DNA of 64,000 nt from positions 682,001-746,000 of the forward strand of contig NZ_FOQA01000001.1 of NCBI RefSeq assembly GCF_900113635.1, given 5' to 3'. This DNA is from Tindallia magadiensis (GTDB taxonomy: Bacteria > Bacillota > Clostridia > Peptostreptococcales > Tindalliaceae). The position numbers and the translations under genes are program-made. Every line of letters starts with the position of its first letter. Position 1 is the stretch's first letter. Below, piece after piece: positions 25,718 to 34,936 of the stretch. The notes beneath the pieces were generated by a model. The model had not been told where the DNA came from. It did not search any database and worked only from the letters and a program-made list of their open reading frames with translations.

Positions 25718-26950
25718 TTGAAAGGAAAAATGTCGCTTACTACAAAAATCCTGTTAGGTCTTGTTGCTGGTCTGATCGCCGGTATTATCCTGCAGGGAGC
25801 TCCAGAATTTGTCAACACATTTATCGCACCCTTAGGTAGGCTTTTCTTAAACATGATCATGATGATTATCGTACCATTGGTTTTCTCATCATTGATTGTT
25901 GGTGCGGCTAGCGTAGGTGATCCTAAAACCCTTGGCCGAATGGGAGGTAAAACCTTAGCTTATTACCTTTTAACAACCGCTTTTGCCATTACTATTGGAT
26001 TAGCTCTAGGTTCGCTTTTCAAGCCAGGTGTCGGCTTATCCATGCCCGTTGATGCGGATATAGCCGCTTCAGAAGCGCCGGCATTAACAGAGACCTTATT
26101 AAACATTATTCCCAGAAATGCCATCAGTGCTATGGCCGATGGCAATATGCTCCAAATCATTGTTTTTGCACTTTTCCTTGGAGTAGCATTTAACGCTATT
26201 CCCAAAGAAAAGGGACAAGTCTTTATTGATTTCTTTGATGGTCTGGCAGAAATTATGTATAAAGTAACTTCTTATGTCATGGCCTTTGCACCTATCGGCG
26301 TATTTGGCTTGATCACTCCGGTAGTTGTTAATCATGGCTTATCGGTCCTTCTTCCTTTAGGTACTGTTATTGCCGCTGTCTATATTGGATGTATTCTTCA
26401 CGCTACCATTGTTTACAGTACGGCTGTTTCAGTAATGGGTAAAATCAGTCCGTTGAAGTTTTTCAAAGGTATTGCACCTGCCGCTATTACAGCTTTCAGT
26501 ACCACCAGTAGTGCCGGAACTCTGCCGGTTACTATAAAGTGTGCCCGAGAAAACTTGGGAGTCTCTCAAAAAGTATCGAGTTTCGTTTTGCCTCTCGGAG
26601 CTACTATCAACATGGATGGAACAGCTCTGTATCAAGGTGTTAGTGTTCTTTTCGTTGCACAAGTATACGGAATAGAGTTAACGATGGCACAGATGGGTAC
26701 GATCATTTTAACAGCCACTTTAGCTTCTATCGGAACAGCCGGGGTACCAGGAGCTGGAATGATCATGTTATCTCTGGTATTAACTTCTATCGGTCTTCCT
26801 CTGGATGGTGTTGCTTTGGTTGCAGGTGTTGACCGGATCTTAGACATGGCCAGAACTTCTGTAAATGTTATTGGTGACGCTTCTTGTGCTGTTGTTGTTG
26901 CTTCAACAGAAAATGAATTAGATGTACCAGAAGAAGCTCAGTTAGGGTAA
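25718..26950 (+). CDS. Dicarboxylate/amino acid:cation symporter (DAACS family)
   Basis: This ~410-aa membrane protein is of the GltP/GltT/DctA family, which imports glutamate, aspartate or C4-dicarboxylates with Na+ or H+. Family signatures are FSTTSSAGTLPVTIKC (serine-rich hairpin), GATINMDGTALYQG (the NMDGT motif) and GAGMIMLSLVL, with DRILDMARTSVNVIGDA. The start is TTG 25718, because AAAGGAGG lies 7 bases before it; a longer reading starts inside that ribosome site. A terminator follows. The upstream two-component system probably controls it. Confidence 0.94.
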   Translation: MKGKMSLTTKILLGLVAGLIAGIILQGAPEFVNTFIAPLGRLFLNMIMMIIVPLVFSSLIVGAASVGDPKTLGRMGGKTLAYYLLTTAFAITIGLALGSLFKPGVGLSMPVDADIAASEAPALTETLLNIIPRNAISAMADGNMLQIIVFALFLGVAFNAIPKEKGQVFIDFFDGLAEIMYKVTSYVMAFAPIGVFGLITPVVVNHGLSVLLPLGTVIAAVYIGCILHATIVYSTAVSVMGKISPLKFFKGIAPAAITAFSTTSSAGTLPVTIKCARENLGVSQKVSSFVLPLGATINMDGTALYQGVSVLFVAQVYGIELTMAQMGTIILTATLASIGTAGVPGAGMIMLSLVLTSIGLPLDGVALVAGVDRILDMARTSVNVIGDASCAVVVASTENELDVPEEAQLG

Positions 26951-26972
26951 TAGTGAATGAAAGAAACTAAGA

Positions 26973-27003
26973 AGCCCGGCTTTTCGGTCGGGCTCTTTTT
27001 ATT
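26973..27003 (+). terminator. Terminator of the DAACS symporter gene
   Basis: AGCCCG (26973-26978) pairs with CGGGCT (26989-26994) and a T run follows. It separates the symporter from the racemase gene. Confidence 0.8.
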
Positions 27004-27044
27004 TTTCTTCTATCTTCATTAATAAAAGAAAGGGGTTTTTTATC

Positions 27045-27749
27045 ATGAATGAAAAAATTGTTGGCATCTTAGGCGGTATGGGACCCGAAGCCACCTGGGA
27101 CTTATTTGGAAGAATTATTAAGCGCACCCCAGTAAAGAAAGACGCTGACCATTTAAGGGTCATTATTGACTCTAACCCTAAAATTCCAGATCGTACAGCT
27201 GCCATACTTTCGAATGGACCGAGTCCTGTAGATGCCATGATCCAAACAGGTCTCAATTTAGAAAATTCTGGAGCTGATTTTTTAGTCATCCCTTGCATGA
27301 CAGCACATTATTTTTATGAAGCTGTTCAAACCCGATTAAAAATTCCCATCATCAACGCTTTTGAATTGATGAAAAAGCATATCGAACAGCATTTTTCTAA
27401 CCAGGTTAAAGTGTTGGTTGTTGCGACTAGTGGTAGTATTCAATCCGGATTATACCAAAAATATTTACCATCTGATTACCTAGTTTTTCCTGGAGAAAGT
27501 ATCCAAGAAGAGGAAGTAATGGATCTCATTTATGGTCCTCGTGGCATCAAAGCCGGATATACCGATGAAAAAAACATGGACCGATTATATCGATTAATGC
27601 AGCGTTACCAACAATCAGGGGTAAGCTCTGTGATTGCCGGTTGTACAGAGATAGGTCTTTTGCTTAAAGATCAAGCAACGCCGCTTCCCGTCATCGATCC
27701 ATTAGATTTACTGGCTCACGAAACCCTTCGTCTGGCCAAGGAACTCTAA
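27045..27749 (+). CDS. Aspartate/glutamate racemase family protein
   Basis: This 234-aa protein of the cofactor-independent Asp/Glu racemase family shows ILGGMGPEAT at the N-terminus. The first catalytic cysteine lies in IPCMTAHYF and the second in AGCTEIGLLL. The usual CNTAH has Met in place of Asn here, a variant seen in related amino-acid racemases. The ribosome site is AAAGGGG. It follows a dicarboxylate/amino-acid symporter, so it may act on an imported acidic amino acid. The substrate is not certain. Confidence 0.9.
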   Translation: MNEKIVGILGGMGPEATWDLFGRIIKRTPVKKDADHLRVIIDSNPKIPDRTAAILSNGPSPVDAMIQTGLNLENSGADFLVIPCMTAHYFYEAVQTRLKIPIINAFELMKKHIEQHFSNQVKVLVVATSGSIQSGLYQKYLPSDYLVFPGESIQEEEVMDLIYGPRGIKAGYTDEKNMDRLYRLMQRYQQSGVSSVIAGCTEIGLLLKDQATPLPVIDPLDLLAHETLRLAKEL

Positions 27750-27838
27750 AAGAAAAGTTTTGAAACTTTTTTCCCTTTCACACGTCTTTATACATATCAA
27801 TGATTTTATCCAACAACGATCACTTAGGAGGGATTGAA

Positions 27839-28819
27839 GTGAATGACGCTCCCGTTTTCAGAAAGAAAAAGGTAGTCCTCATTTTATTATTATTTTCTAT
27901 CGCTTTTTTTGCTGTTTCCGGATGTGGATCATCACAAGATGATGCCATGATGTCCGAACCTGCCTCAGCGCCAGATCTTGATATCTCTGAGAGTGCTTCT
28001 TTTACAGAAGAAGCCGCCTACGATGCTGCCCCGCAGGATCCTAATACCCGCCGTGGCATGAACGTGAGTGATATTCCTAAAACCAATCATAAAATTATCT
28101 ACACAGGTGAAATCTCGATGGAAACCCTTACCTTTGATGAAACCATCGAAAAAATAACCCATTATGTAGAAAAAACAGGTGGATATATCGAAAATTCTTC
28201 TATCGAAGGTCACAGGATTGGTAACCGATCTGTCCAGTCCAAAAGATATGCTCATTTTACTTTCCGAATCCCCGAGCAAGGTTTTACTGGATTTGCTGAC
28301 CAAATGAGAGATTTTGGTAATGTAACCGCCGAAAGTACCCAGGGAGAAAATATCACCGAACGTTATTTTGACACAGAAGCCCGCCTTAACAGTCTTACAG
28401 TCCAAGAAGAGAGATTGCTAAGCTTACTTGAAAAAGCCGATACCATCGATGATATTATGCGTATTGAATCCGAACTTTCTAATATACGGTATCAAGTTGA
28501 GAGTTTAACGGGCACTTTGCAAAAATGGGATCATTTAGTCCAGTATTCAACGATCTACCTTAGCCTTCGAGAGGTGGATGAAATAACACCAGACCCAACT
28601 CATCCACCCGGATTTCTTAAAGATTTACAAAGCGCCTTAGAGGATTCTATCCTAGCGGTCATTGAATCCTTAAAGTTCGTTGTTACCTTTATCATCATGG
28701 CCGTTCCTTTCATTATTGTCTTCGGTCTATTATTCCTGCTAATCAAAAAATTCTATCGAGTGGTTATTGAGCCACGACGCAAACCTAAAAATCAACCACC
28801 ATTACCACCAAAAGAATGA
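27839..28819 (+). CDS. DUF4349 lipoprotein
   Basis: This ~326-aa protein has an N-terminal lipoprotein signal with lipobox AVSGC. A DUF4349 domain follows (KIIYTGEISMETLTFDETI, GNVTAESTQGENITERYFDTEARL, LLSLLEKADTIDDIMRIESELSN), including a coiled-coil hairpin. A single C-terminal membrane segment at about residues 275-300 is followed by basic residues. The start is GTG 27839 after TAGGAGGG. Proteins of this kind sit in the cell envelope and their function is unknown. Confidence 0.87.
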   Translation: MNDAPVFRKKKVVLILLLFSIAFFAVSGCGSSQDDAMMSEPASAPDLDISESASFTEEAAYDAAPQDPNTRRGMNVSDIPKTNHKIIYTGEISMETLTFDETIEKITHYVEKTGGYIENSSIEGHRIGNRSVQSKRYAHFTFRIPEQGFTGFADQMRDFGNVTAESTQGENITERYFDTEARLNSLTVQEERLLSLLEKADTIDDIMRIESELSNIRYQVESLTGTLQKWDHLVQYSTIYLSLREVDEITPDPTHPPGFLKDLQSALEDSILAVIESLKFVVTFIIMAVPFIIVFGLLFLLIKKFYRVVIEPRRKPKNQPPLPPKE

Positions 28820-28825
28820 TACTAA

Positions 28826-28857
28826 AAAATCTTCGGTTTAACGCCGAAGATTTTTTT
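28826..28857. terminator. Bidirectional terminator between convergent genes
   Basis: ATCTTCGG (28829-28836) pairs with CCGAAGAT (28844-28851), flanked by A runs and T runs. It ends the DUF4349 gene on plus and the NlpC/P60 gene on minus. Confidence 0.85.
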
Positions 28858-28875
28858 ATATTATTGTTATTGTTA

Positions 28876-29922
28876 TTAGTGAACCCGAGCAGCGGTAAGA
28901 AACCGTGGTCCCCAATAAGACGGATCATCTACTGGATCCAACGTAACAGATCCTCCAGATGAGGGAGCATGGATAAACATGCCTTCTCCTACATAAAAGC
29001 CTACATGAGAAGGTCCTGACCGATAAGCGGTGAAAAACACCAAATCTCCTGGTTCCATCTCTTCCTTTGGAATATGCTCAACGGCATTATACATGGCTGC
29101 ACTGGATCTAGGAACAACAACCCCATGATTTGCTAACACATAGGATACCATTCCCGAACAGTCAAACCCAGTATTAGGGCTAGATCCACCAAAACGATAG
29201 GGTACTCCTTTCATATCCATCGCTTTGTCTAAGATGCTTTCACGTAAATTTTCTGCCTGATCAATCTCCTTCTGTAATAATTTTTCTGCTTCATCTAACA
29301 TCTGCTTCATTCGCAATTGTGCTTCTTGCCCCATGGATTTTGTTAACATAACAGAAGCTTCGGCTCGCGTTACTTCGTTATCTGGTTGAAAACTTCCATC
29401 TGGATAACCAGAAATCCAATTTTTTGCAAATGCTTTTAGTACATAAGTTTGATACGCTTCTGGTATTTTTTCATAATCTTTCACTTGTTCAATGTAAGAT
29501 TCGCAACCCTCTGTATCCTCTGTAAGCTGTGTTCTTACTAAGATTCTTGCCGCTTCTGCCCGATTAATGGGTTCATCCAGAGCCATTGTCTCAGCGTCTC
29601 CCGCCTCGATAGCACCCATCTCTTCTGCAGCGCGTATGTAATTCATTGCCCAATGCTCATTTTCTGCTGTTTGATAATGTCGGTGGCTTGTTTTCATTGC
29701 CAATACAATAAATTCTGCTTTACTGATGGTTGCATCCGGTCTGAAGGTCGAGTCACTATATCCTCTTACAACATCCATATCCGACAAGGTTAACACATAT
29801 CCAACATGCCAGTCTGTTAAATCAACATCGGAAAACTCAGACCCACTAAACGTTGCAAACACAGAAGGAACACTTATGCCAATAACTAGGATGACAAGAA
29901 CTAGAATCATTCGATACTTCAC
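28876..29922 (-). CDS. SLH-domain NlpC/P60 cell-wall hydrolase
   Basis: This is a 348-aa secreted protein. A signal peptide (~1-23) precedes two or three S-layer-homology repeats (FSDVDLTDWHVGYV, RGYSDSTFRPDATISKAEF, and later GYPDGSFQPDNEVTRAEA). A short helical linker (~200-230) leads to an NlpC/P60 peptidase domain. The catalytic Cys is in FDCSGMVSYV, with PGDLVFF and the His in PSHVGFYVGEGMFIHA. SLH domains anchor to secondary cell-wall polymers and the peptidase cuts peptidoglycan stem peptides. The start is GTG after AAAGGAG. Confidence 0.93.
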   Translation of the reverse strand: MKYRMILVLVILVIGISVPSVFATFSGSEFSDVDLTDWHVGYVLTLSDMDVVRGYSDSTFRPDATISKAEFIVLAMKTSHRHYQTAENEHWAMNYIRAAEEMGAIEAGDAETMALDEPINRAEAARILVRTQLTEDTEGCESYIEQVKDYEKIPEAYQTYVLKAFAKNWISGYPDGSFQPDNEVTRAEASVMLTKSMGQEAQLRMKQMLDEAEKLLQKEIDQAENLRESILDKAMDMKGVPYRFGGSSPNTGFDCSGMVSYVLANHGVVVPRSSAAMYNAVEHIPKEEMEPGDLVFFTAYRSGPSHVGFYVGEGMFIHAPSSGGSVTLDPVDDPSYWGPRFLTAARVH

Positions 29923-30086
29923 GCTGTCACTCCTTTAAGGCCTTGATGCCACTTTTCACTCAGAGTTAACTTATACCCAAGCCTTTTTATTTTAAGCAAA
30001 ATTATATCATAAAAACAGGTTTTGTAAACGCCAAATCTCGTCCTAAAGATACAGGACGTATGTCCCTTATCTTTTCAAAGCCTTCC

Positions 30087-30115
30087 TTGACAGCTTTCAA
30101 AAGGTGCAGGATAAT
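30087..30115 (+). promoter_or_regulatory. Sigma-A promoter of the DNA polymerase IV gene
   Basis: TTGACA (30087-30092), 17-base spacer and GATAAT (30110-30115) lie ~87 bases before the start. I saw no LexA-type GAACN4GTTC box near it. An imperfect CTTCC/GGAAG repeat sits in the leader around 30150-30170. Confidence 0.7.
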
Positions 30116-30201
30116 AACAACATCAAGTGTATTTTTTATTTATTTTATAGACTTCCTTATCGATGGAAGCCTATAGCATACGTTGAAAGGAACTGGATAA
30201 A

Positions 30202-31413
30202 ATGAGTAAGACTATTTTCTTGGTCGATATGAATGCTTTTTTCATAAGCTGTGAAATGAGTCGAAATGCTTCTCTTAAAAATGTACCAGCGGCGGTTGCC
30301 GGTAGCCCCAAAAAACGAACTGGTATTGTATTAGCAGCCAATTACAACGCTCGTCATTATGGAGTTAAGACCGCTATGACCTTACATGAAGCTTATCAAA
30401 AATGCCCCGAGCTAGTTACCGTGCCACCTGATCATAAGTATTATAAACAGCGATCAGACGAAGTGATGGAACAGTTACTTCATTATTCACCAATCGTTGA
30501 GCAGAATAGTATTGACGAAGCTTGGCTAGATATGACCGGAACGGAAAAACTGCTTGGTCCTGCTTATAAAATCGCAACCACTATTATGAATGATTTGGAG
30601 AATAATCTGGACTTATGGTGTTCTATTGGCATTTCCAGTAATAAGTTTTTATCAAAAATGGCGGCTGATATGAAAAAGCCTCTTGGTATTACAGAACTTT
30701 GGCCAAAGGATGTCGAAAAAGAACTATGGCCTCTTCCTGCACAAAAAATGTATGGGGTAGGAAGTAAGACTTTCCATAAATTAAACATGTTAAATATCAA
30801 AACCATCGGCGATATTGCCCACTTTCCTGCTGCAGAGCTTTTAAAGCTTTTTGGAGCCCACGGTCTCAGCTTGCATCAAAAGGCGAATGGAATTGATCCT
30901 AGTAATGTTGTCCCTAACTCAAAGGACGATATGAAATCTATTGGACGATCTGTCACACTGGAATCTGATGCTTATAAAGCAGAGTCTGTCCGAAACATCT
31001 TTTTTGCTTTAGCAGAAGATGTTGGTATACGTGGAAGGCAGCACAATAAAAAGGGGACGGTTATACAAATCATCCTTAAATTCAACGATTTTAAGTCAAT
31101 TACTCGTCAGGTAACTGTAGAACCCACCTATTATACAAAAGATTTATATGATCACGGTTTCCAATTATTGAAAAAAAACTGGCCTCCCCATAAAGGTGTC
31201 CGATTAATCGGAATTAGCCTGACGGGGTTCTGTGATCATGAGCAAGGCCAGCAGTTAAGTATTTTTGACACCCTGAATCCTTCACCAAAAGAACAAATGC
31301 ATTTATCCCTTAAAAAACCTTCTTATACTGTTGACGACTTATTGGATCAAATCAGAAAAAAGCACGGCTCAGATGCTATCAGCCGCGCTTCATTGCTTCG
31401 AAAGAAAAAGTAG
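30202..31413 (+). CDS. dinB: DNA polymerase IV (Y-family)
   Basis: This 403-aa lesion-bypass polymerase has the catalytic acidic residues in FLVDMNAFFISCE and in NSIDEAWLDMTG. Helix-hairpin-helix motifs follow (YGVGSKTFHKLNMLNIKTIGDI), and a little-finger domain forms the C-terminal third. A beta-clamp binding motif QQLSIFD lies near the end. Trp replaces the usual Phe in DEAFLD, as in one DinB subgroup of Firmicutes. The ribosome site is GAAAGGA. The gene is transcribed alone from a consensus promoter and converges with megL three bases away. Confidence 0.94.
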   Translation: MSKTIFLVDMNAFFISCEMSRNASLKNVPAAVAGSPKKRTGIVLAANYNARHYGVKTAMTLHEAYQKCPELVTVPPDHKYYKQRSDEVMEQLLHYSPIVEQNSIDEAWLDMTGTEKLLGPAYKIATTIMNDLENNLDLWCSIGISSNKFLSKMAADMKKPLGITELWPKDVEKELWPLPAQKMYGVGSKTFHKLNMLNIKTIGDIAHFPAAELLKLFGAHGLSLHQKANGIDPSNVVPNSKDDMKSIGRSVTLESDAYKAESVRNIFFALAEDVGIRGRQHNKKGTVIQIILKFNDFKSITRQVTVEPTYYTKDLYDHGFQLLKKNWPPHKGVRLIGISLTGFCDHEQGQQLSIFDTLNPSPKEQMHLSLKKPSYTVDDLLDQIRKKHGSDAISRASLLRKKK

Positions 31414-31415
31414 GT

Positions 31416-32612
31416 TTATATGCTATTCAATGCCTGATCTAAATCAGCAATAATGTCTTCTACTTCTTCCAGTCCTACCGATAATCGGATAAGATCTGGC
31501 GATATTCCTGCCATTTCACATTCTTCCGGTGAATACGTTGAATGAGTCATGCTTGCTGGATGTTGAATCAAAGTCTCAGCATCACCAAGGCTTACGGCCA
31601 ACCCACACAATTCTACTTTTTCCATTACTTGTTTTCCTTTTTCAACGCCACCATTAATCAAAAAAGAGATCATGGCGCCAGGTTGACTCATTTGCTTTTT
31701 CACTAGATCCGCCTGCGGAAAATCTTCAAAGCCAGGATAGTAAACTTCTTTTACCGCAGGATGGTTGCGTAAAAAAGTGGCAACTTCTCTAGCATTCTGA
31801 CAATGCCTGTCCATTCTCAATGTAAGGGTTTTTAATCCTCTTTCTATCAAAAATGAATCGAAAGGACTTATGGAGGCACCTGTCATATCTTTTAAGCCAA
31901 AGGTTCTCACTTCTGTTATAAATTCTTCGCTTCCTATGACGAACCCAGCAATAACATCCCCATGTCCATTGAGGTATTTAGTAGCCGAATGTACTACAAC
32001 ATCAGCTCCTAATTCCAATGGCTTTTGCAAGTAGGGTGTGCAAAAAGTATTATCCACCATCACCAAGCAATGCTCATTTTCATGGGCTATTTGACTTATT
32101 TCAGCAATGTCCGCAAGTTCCATCGTTGGGTTTGCAGGACTTTCCAGATAAACAATCCGTGTGTTAGGTTTCATTGCCTTACGTACATTTTCTGGATCCT
32201 TCATATCCACAAAGGTAACTTCTACGTTAAACCGGCTCATCCCATGGCATAGCAAAGCGAAAGTGCACCCATACAGTGTTTTTCCAGCAATGATGTGATC
32301 ACCTGCTTTGATAGCTGTCCAAATAGATGAAGAAATTGCTCCCATGCCGGAAGCTGTTGCTAAAGCAGCTTCTCCCCCCTCCAGCAAAGCCATTTTTTCT
32401 TCTATTACTGTGGTAGTAGGGTTGCCAAGACGTGTATAAATATAGCCTTCCTCTTCTCCTGCAAACCGATTTCCTCCTTGATCAGCAGAGTCAAATAAAA
32501 AAGTGGCTGTTTGATAGATGGGTGTTGCTAAGGTGCCTTGTTCATTACGAATCGCTCCAGCATGTATGCTTTGTGTTGCAAAACCTTGTGTTTTCATTTT
32601 TTCTTTTTTCAT
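31416..32612 (-). CDS. megL: Methionine gamma-lyase (PLP-dependent)
   Basis: This ~398-aa Cys/Met metabolism PLP enzyme would split methionine into methanethiol, 2-oxobutyrate and ammonia. The PLP lysine is in VHSATKYLNGHGD. The active-site tyrosine/cysteine segment is LYGCTFAL, where the Cys matches the one characteristic of methionine gamma-lyases rather than cystathionine synthases. Other motifs are YIYTRLGNPT, SGMGAISSS and IVYLESPANPT. The start ATG 32612 follows GGGGAGG by 9 bases; a longer frame to 32660 has no site. O-acetylhomoserine sulfhydrylase or cystathionine gamma-lyase activity remains possible. Confidence 0.88.
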   Translation of the reverse strand: MKKEKMKTQGFATQSIHAGAIRNEQGTLATPIYQTATFLFDSADQGGNRFAGEEEGYIYTRLGNPTTTVIEEKMALLEGGEAALATASGMGAISSSIWTAIKAGDHIIAGKTLYGCTFALLCHGMSRFNVEVTFVDMKDPENVRKAMKPNTRIVYLESPANPTMELADIAEISQIAHENEHCLVMVDNTFCTPYLQKPLELGADVVVHSATKYLNGHGDVIAGFVIGSEEFITEVRTFGLKDMTGASISPFDSFLIERGLKTLTLRMDRHCQNAREVATFLRNHPAVKEVYYPGFEDFPQADLVKKQMSQPGAMISFLINGGVEKGKQVMEKVELCGLAVSLGDAETLIQHPASMTHSTYSPEECEMAGISPDLIRLSVGLEEVEDIIADLDQALNSI

Positions 32613-32859
32613 GAAACATAACCTCCCCTTATCATAAAATATTATCGAAGAATACACCATTCACTGATTTACCCGATGCCTACTGCTAAGACTTCTGTTT
32701 ATGATCCTTCGTAGTATATCTTCGACAATAATTTGTAAATCCCTTCTTTTTTGTGGAGATAATGTTCATTCATTAACTTTCTTTTGATTTTACGTCCTCT
32801 TCTTAACAACGTCTTTTAAGAAAATCTTTTAACAAGCCAATACCATTCGCAATGTCGAT

Positions 32860-34800
32860 TCATCGTTCAAAGATCAATTCGTCTTTTAACTGAAGCGTTT
32901 CTAAGTCATGGCGCTGCATTTTGTAATCAGAAATAGTTAATAATAAATCGTCTATATAAAGAATCCTATCAACATTCTTATCACTTCCATACCAATGGCT
33001 TCCTGCTTTGATATAATCCATTACATTCAAGTGAGTGATCTCTTTTTTAAGCTGAAATCCTTCCTCTAAGTCAAGGCCATACACATGGGCACCCTGAAAA
33101 GTGAACATACCTCTCTGCCACGGATTTTTTTCCTGTTCTTCATTGGATTTTGTCATAATGGTAATTGGAAAAGCAATAAGATCTCTTTCTTTGGAAAACA
33201 GTAAAGCCCTATGGTTTCGAAGCAATTCGGAATCGGTACCCGTATCTCCTATTTCTAATTTAAACTTTTCAATAGGTGCTTCCACATCTGTCACATCAAA
33301 TAGTCCTATTTTAAACCCGCCCGGAATGGCATTTCCTTTTATATCATACACTTCTTTTCCAAAACCTAAAATATGATTTTCGTCATAGGGATGAAGGTAA
33401 TCACTATAGCCAGGAATTTTCAAATATCCAAGTATTTTAGGATGAAGTGGATCTTTTATATCAATAACATAAAAGGGATCTATCTCTCTAAAGGTCACTA
33501 AATAAGCTCTGTCACCCATAAATCTAGCGGAATATATCCTTTCCGTCGGAGCTATGTCTTCTATAGAACCAACGATTTTCAAATCCAAATCCAGGATAAA
33601 AACATGGTTTTTGGATGTATGTTCATCCATCCTCCACATTTGACCAGTAGTAGTCGCCACTCTAAAGGTTTCATCATACTCATCCATCGAAAACTGATTT
33701 AACACCCTTCCTGGCACTGTTCCTGTTGCCTGGTGTTTAATAGCTCCTTCTTTTAGCGCAAATCTAAAAATATCCGTTTCTGTTTCTCCTGCTTTCCTTT
33801 TTTCCATGGCCATATATAGATTTTTCCGAGATGCATATAGATGATCTCCACGTCCCATAAGCACTTCTGTTATCACAGGTTTATCGATATGATCCAGTTG
33901 AACGCCAGCAACCGTTATATAGTTAGCTGTGATAGAATCTGGAAAATAACCTATTTCTTCAAATTCAACTTGTTGCACCTCCCCATCTCTTATTGCCGAA
34001 TCTTTATATTTGGGCTTCATGTATGATTTAGCTTTTTCTGCTTCAACTCGATTCATTCCGTAATAATCAAGGTTTCGATTGGTCACAAAATAAATATCTT
34101 TCCCTATTTTTCTGGATGTAAACAACTGTCCTTCCAAGATAACTTCTCGAATCATCGCTGCTTCTTCAGGATTTTTTATATCATAAACCTGTAACCTGGA
34201 AGTAGATGGCATGTTCCAGTAGAAAGATGGATATATCCTTCTTCCATCTATTCCTTCTGCCACATCAGAAACAGTCAGCTCCGAACTTTCTGCCGAATCA
34301 TAAAGTACCGGGTCCTTAATAGGTCTCAAAGAAGGTCCCGACCCTAGCACAACCAAATAATCGTCATCCAGATATATTTCTGTAGGTCGAAAACCATCAT
34401 TTAGATCAATACTACCTATTTTTTCCATGGATGATGCTGGATCAACTTTTAAGATAAGAATTTTTCCCGCTGTAACACGATACAAATAACTTCCGTCTGT
34501 TTTTACGATATCTCCTTCGTCAACTCCCTCCACCTGTATATTGGTAGAAGAATAATCAATCGATTGTTTGGCAGAACTGTCTGCCGGAAGAGCTGATTCC
34601 ATCGATTCTTCCATACCCCATTCTACAACATGGCGATAATCAAAATCCATTTCCTTTTCTTCCAGTAATTCTTTTAACTCTTCATATCCTGAAAGCTTAC
34701 GAATTCCTGACGCCTCTTCTTCCGCTATTCCTGCGCCCGAAAAAACAACTCCACAGATCAAAAGAGAAATGCCTATGACTCTGATCCATTTTCCTTTCAT
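32860..34800 (-). CDS. Secreted beta-propeller domain protein (PF09826 type)
   Basis: This 646-aa protein has an N-terminal signal peptide (~1-26). The family signature is YSSTNIQVEGVDEGDIVKTDG (about 84-104), followed by repeated blade-like segments such as YLVTFREIDPFYVIDIKDP and KILGYLKIPGYSDYLHP. I recognise this as the secreted beta-propeller family PF09826. The function is unknown, perhaps surface binding. The ribosome site is GAGGAGG. It stands alone, with ~200 AT-rich bases before the next gene (megL), in which I saw no riboswitch or clear terminator. Confidence 0.87.
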   Translation of the reverse strand: MKGKWIRVIGISLLICGVVFSGAGIAEEEASGIRKLSGYEELKELLEEKEMDFDYRHVVEWGMEESMESALPADSSAKQSIDYSSTNIQVEGVDEGDIVKTDGSYLYRVTAGKILILKVDPASSMEKIGSIDLNDGFRPTEIYLDDDYLVVLGSGPSLRPIKDPVLYDSAESSELTVSDVAEGIDGRRIYPSFYWNMPSTSRLQVYDIKNPEEAAMIREVILEGQLFTSRKIGKDIYFVTNRNLDYYGMNRVEAEKAKSYMKPKYKDSAIRDGEVQQVEFEEIGYFPDSITANYITVAGVQLDHIDKPVITEVLMGRGDHLYASRKNLYMAMEKRKAGETETDIFRFALKEGAIKHQATGTVPGRVLNQFSMDEYDETFRVATTTGQMWRMDEHTSKNHVFILDLDLKIVGSIEDIAPTERIYSARFMGDRAYLVTFREIDPFYVIDIKDPLHPKILGYLKIPGYSDYLHPYDENHILGFGKEVYDIKGNAIPGGFKIGLFDVTDVEAPIEKFKLEIGDTGTDSELLRNHRALLFSKERDLIAFPITIMTKSNEEQEKNPWQRGMFTFQGAHVYGLDLEEGFQLKKEITHLNVMDYIKAGSHWYGSDKNVDRILYIDDLLLTISDYKMQRHDLETLQLKDELIFER

Positions 34801-34881
34801 TTGATTGCCTCCTCGCTCCCCTTTTCTTCCCTTTGCTTTCCTATTATTTATTTATACGTTCTATTTTCTGAAAAGTTGCAT

Positions 34882-34918
34882 AAAAAAATCCTCCGAAAGA
34901 TTTCTAGAGGATTTTTTT
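34882..34918. terminator. Bidirectional terminator after the methyltransferase gene
   Basis: AAAATCCTC (to 34893) pairs with GAGGATTTT (from 34907), with A and T runs on both sides. It ends the minus-strand transporter-methyltransferase operon. Confidence 0.8.
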
Positions 34919-34936
34919 ATTTGCTTTTTAACGATT

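Noticed and set aside
30060-30201. LexA/SOS box upstream of dinB
   Set aside because: No GAAC-N4-GTTC type site was seen; only a sigma-A promoter and an imperfect CTTCC/GGAAG repeat.
32613-32859. SAM riboswitch or T-box upstream of the methionine gamma-lyase gene
   Set aside because: The leader lacks the conserved GGTGG/T-box or SAM-I core motifs and is simply AT-rich.
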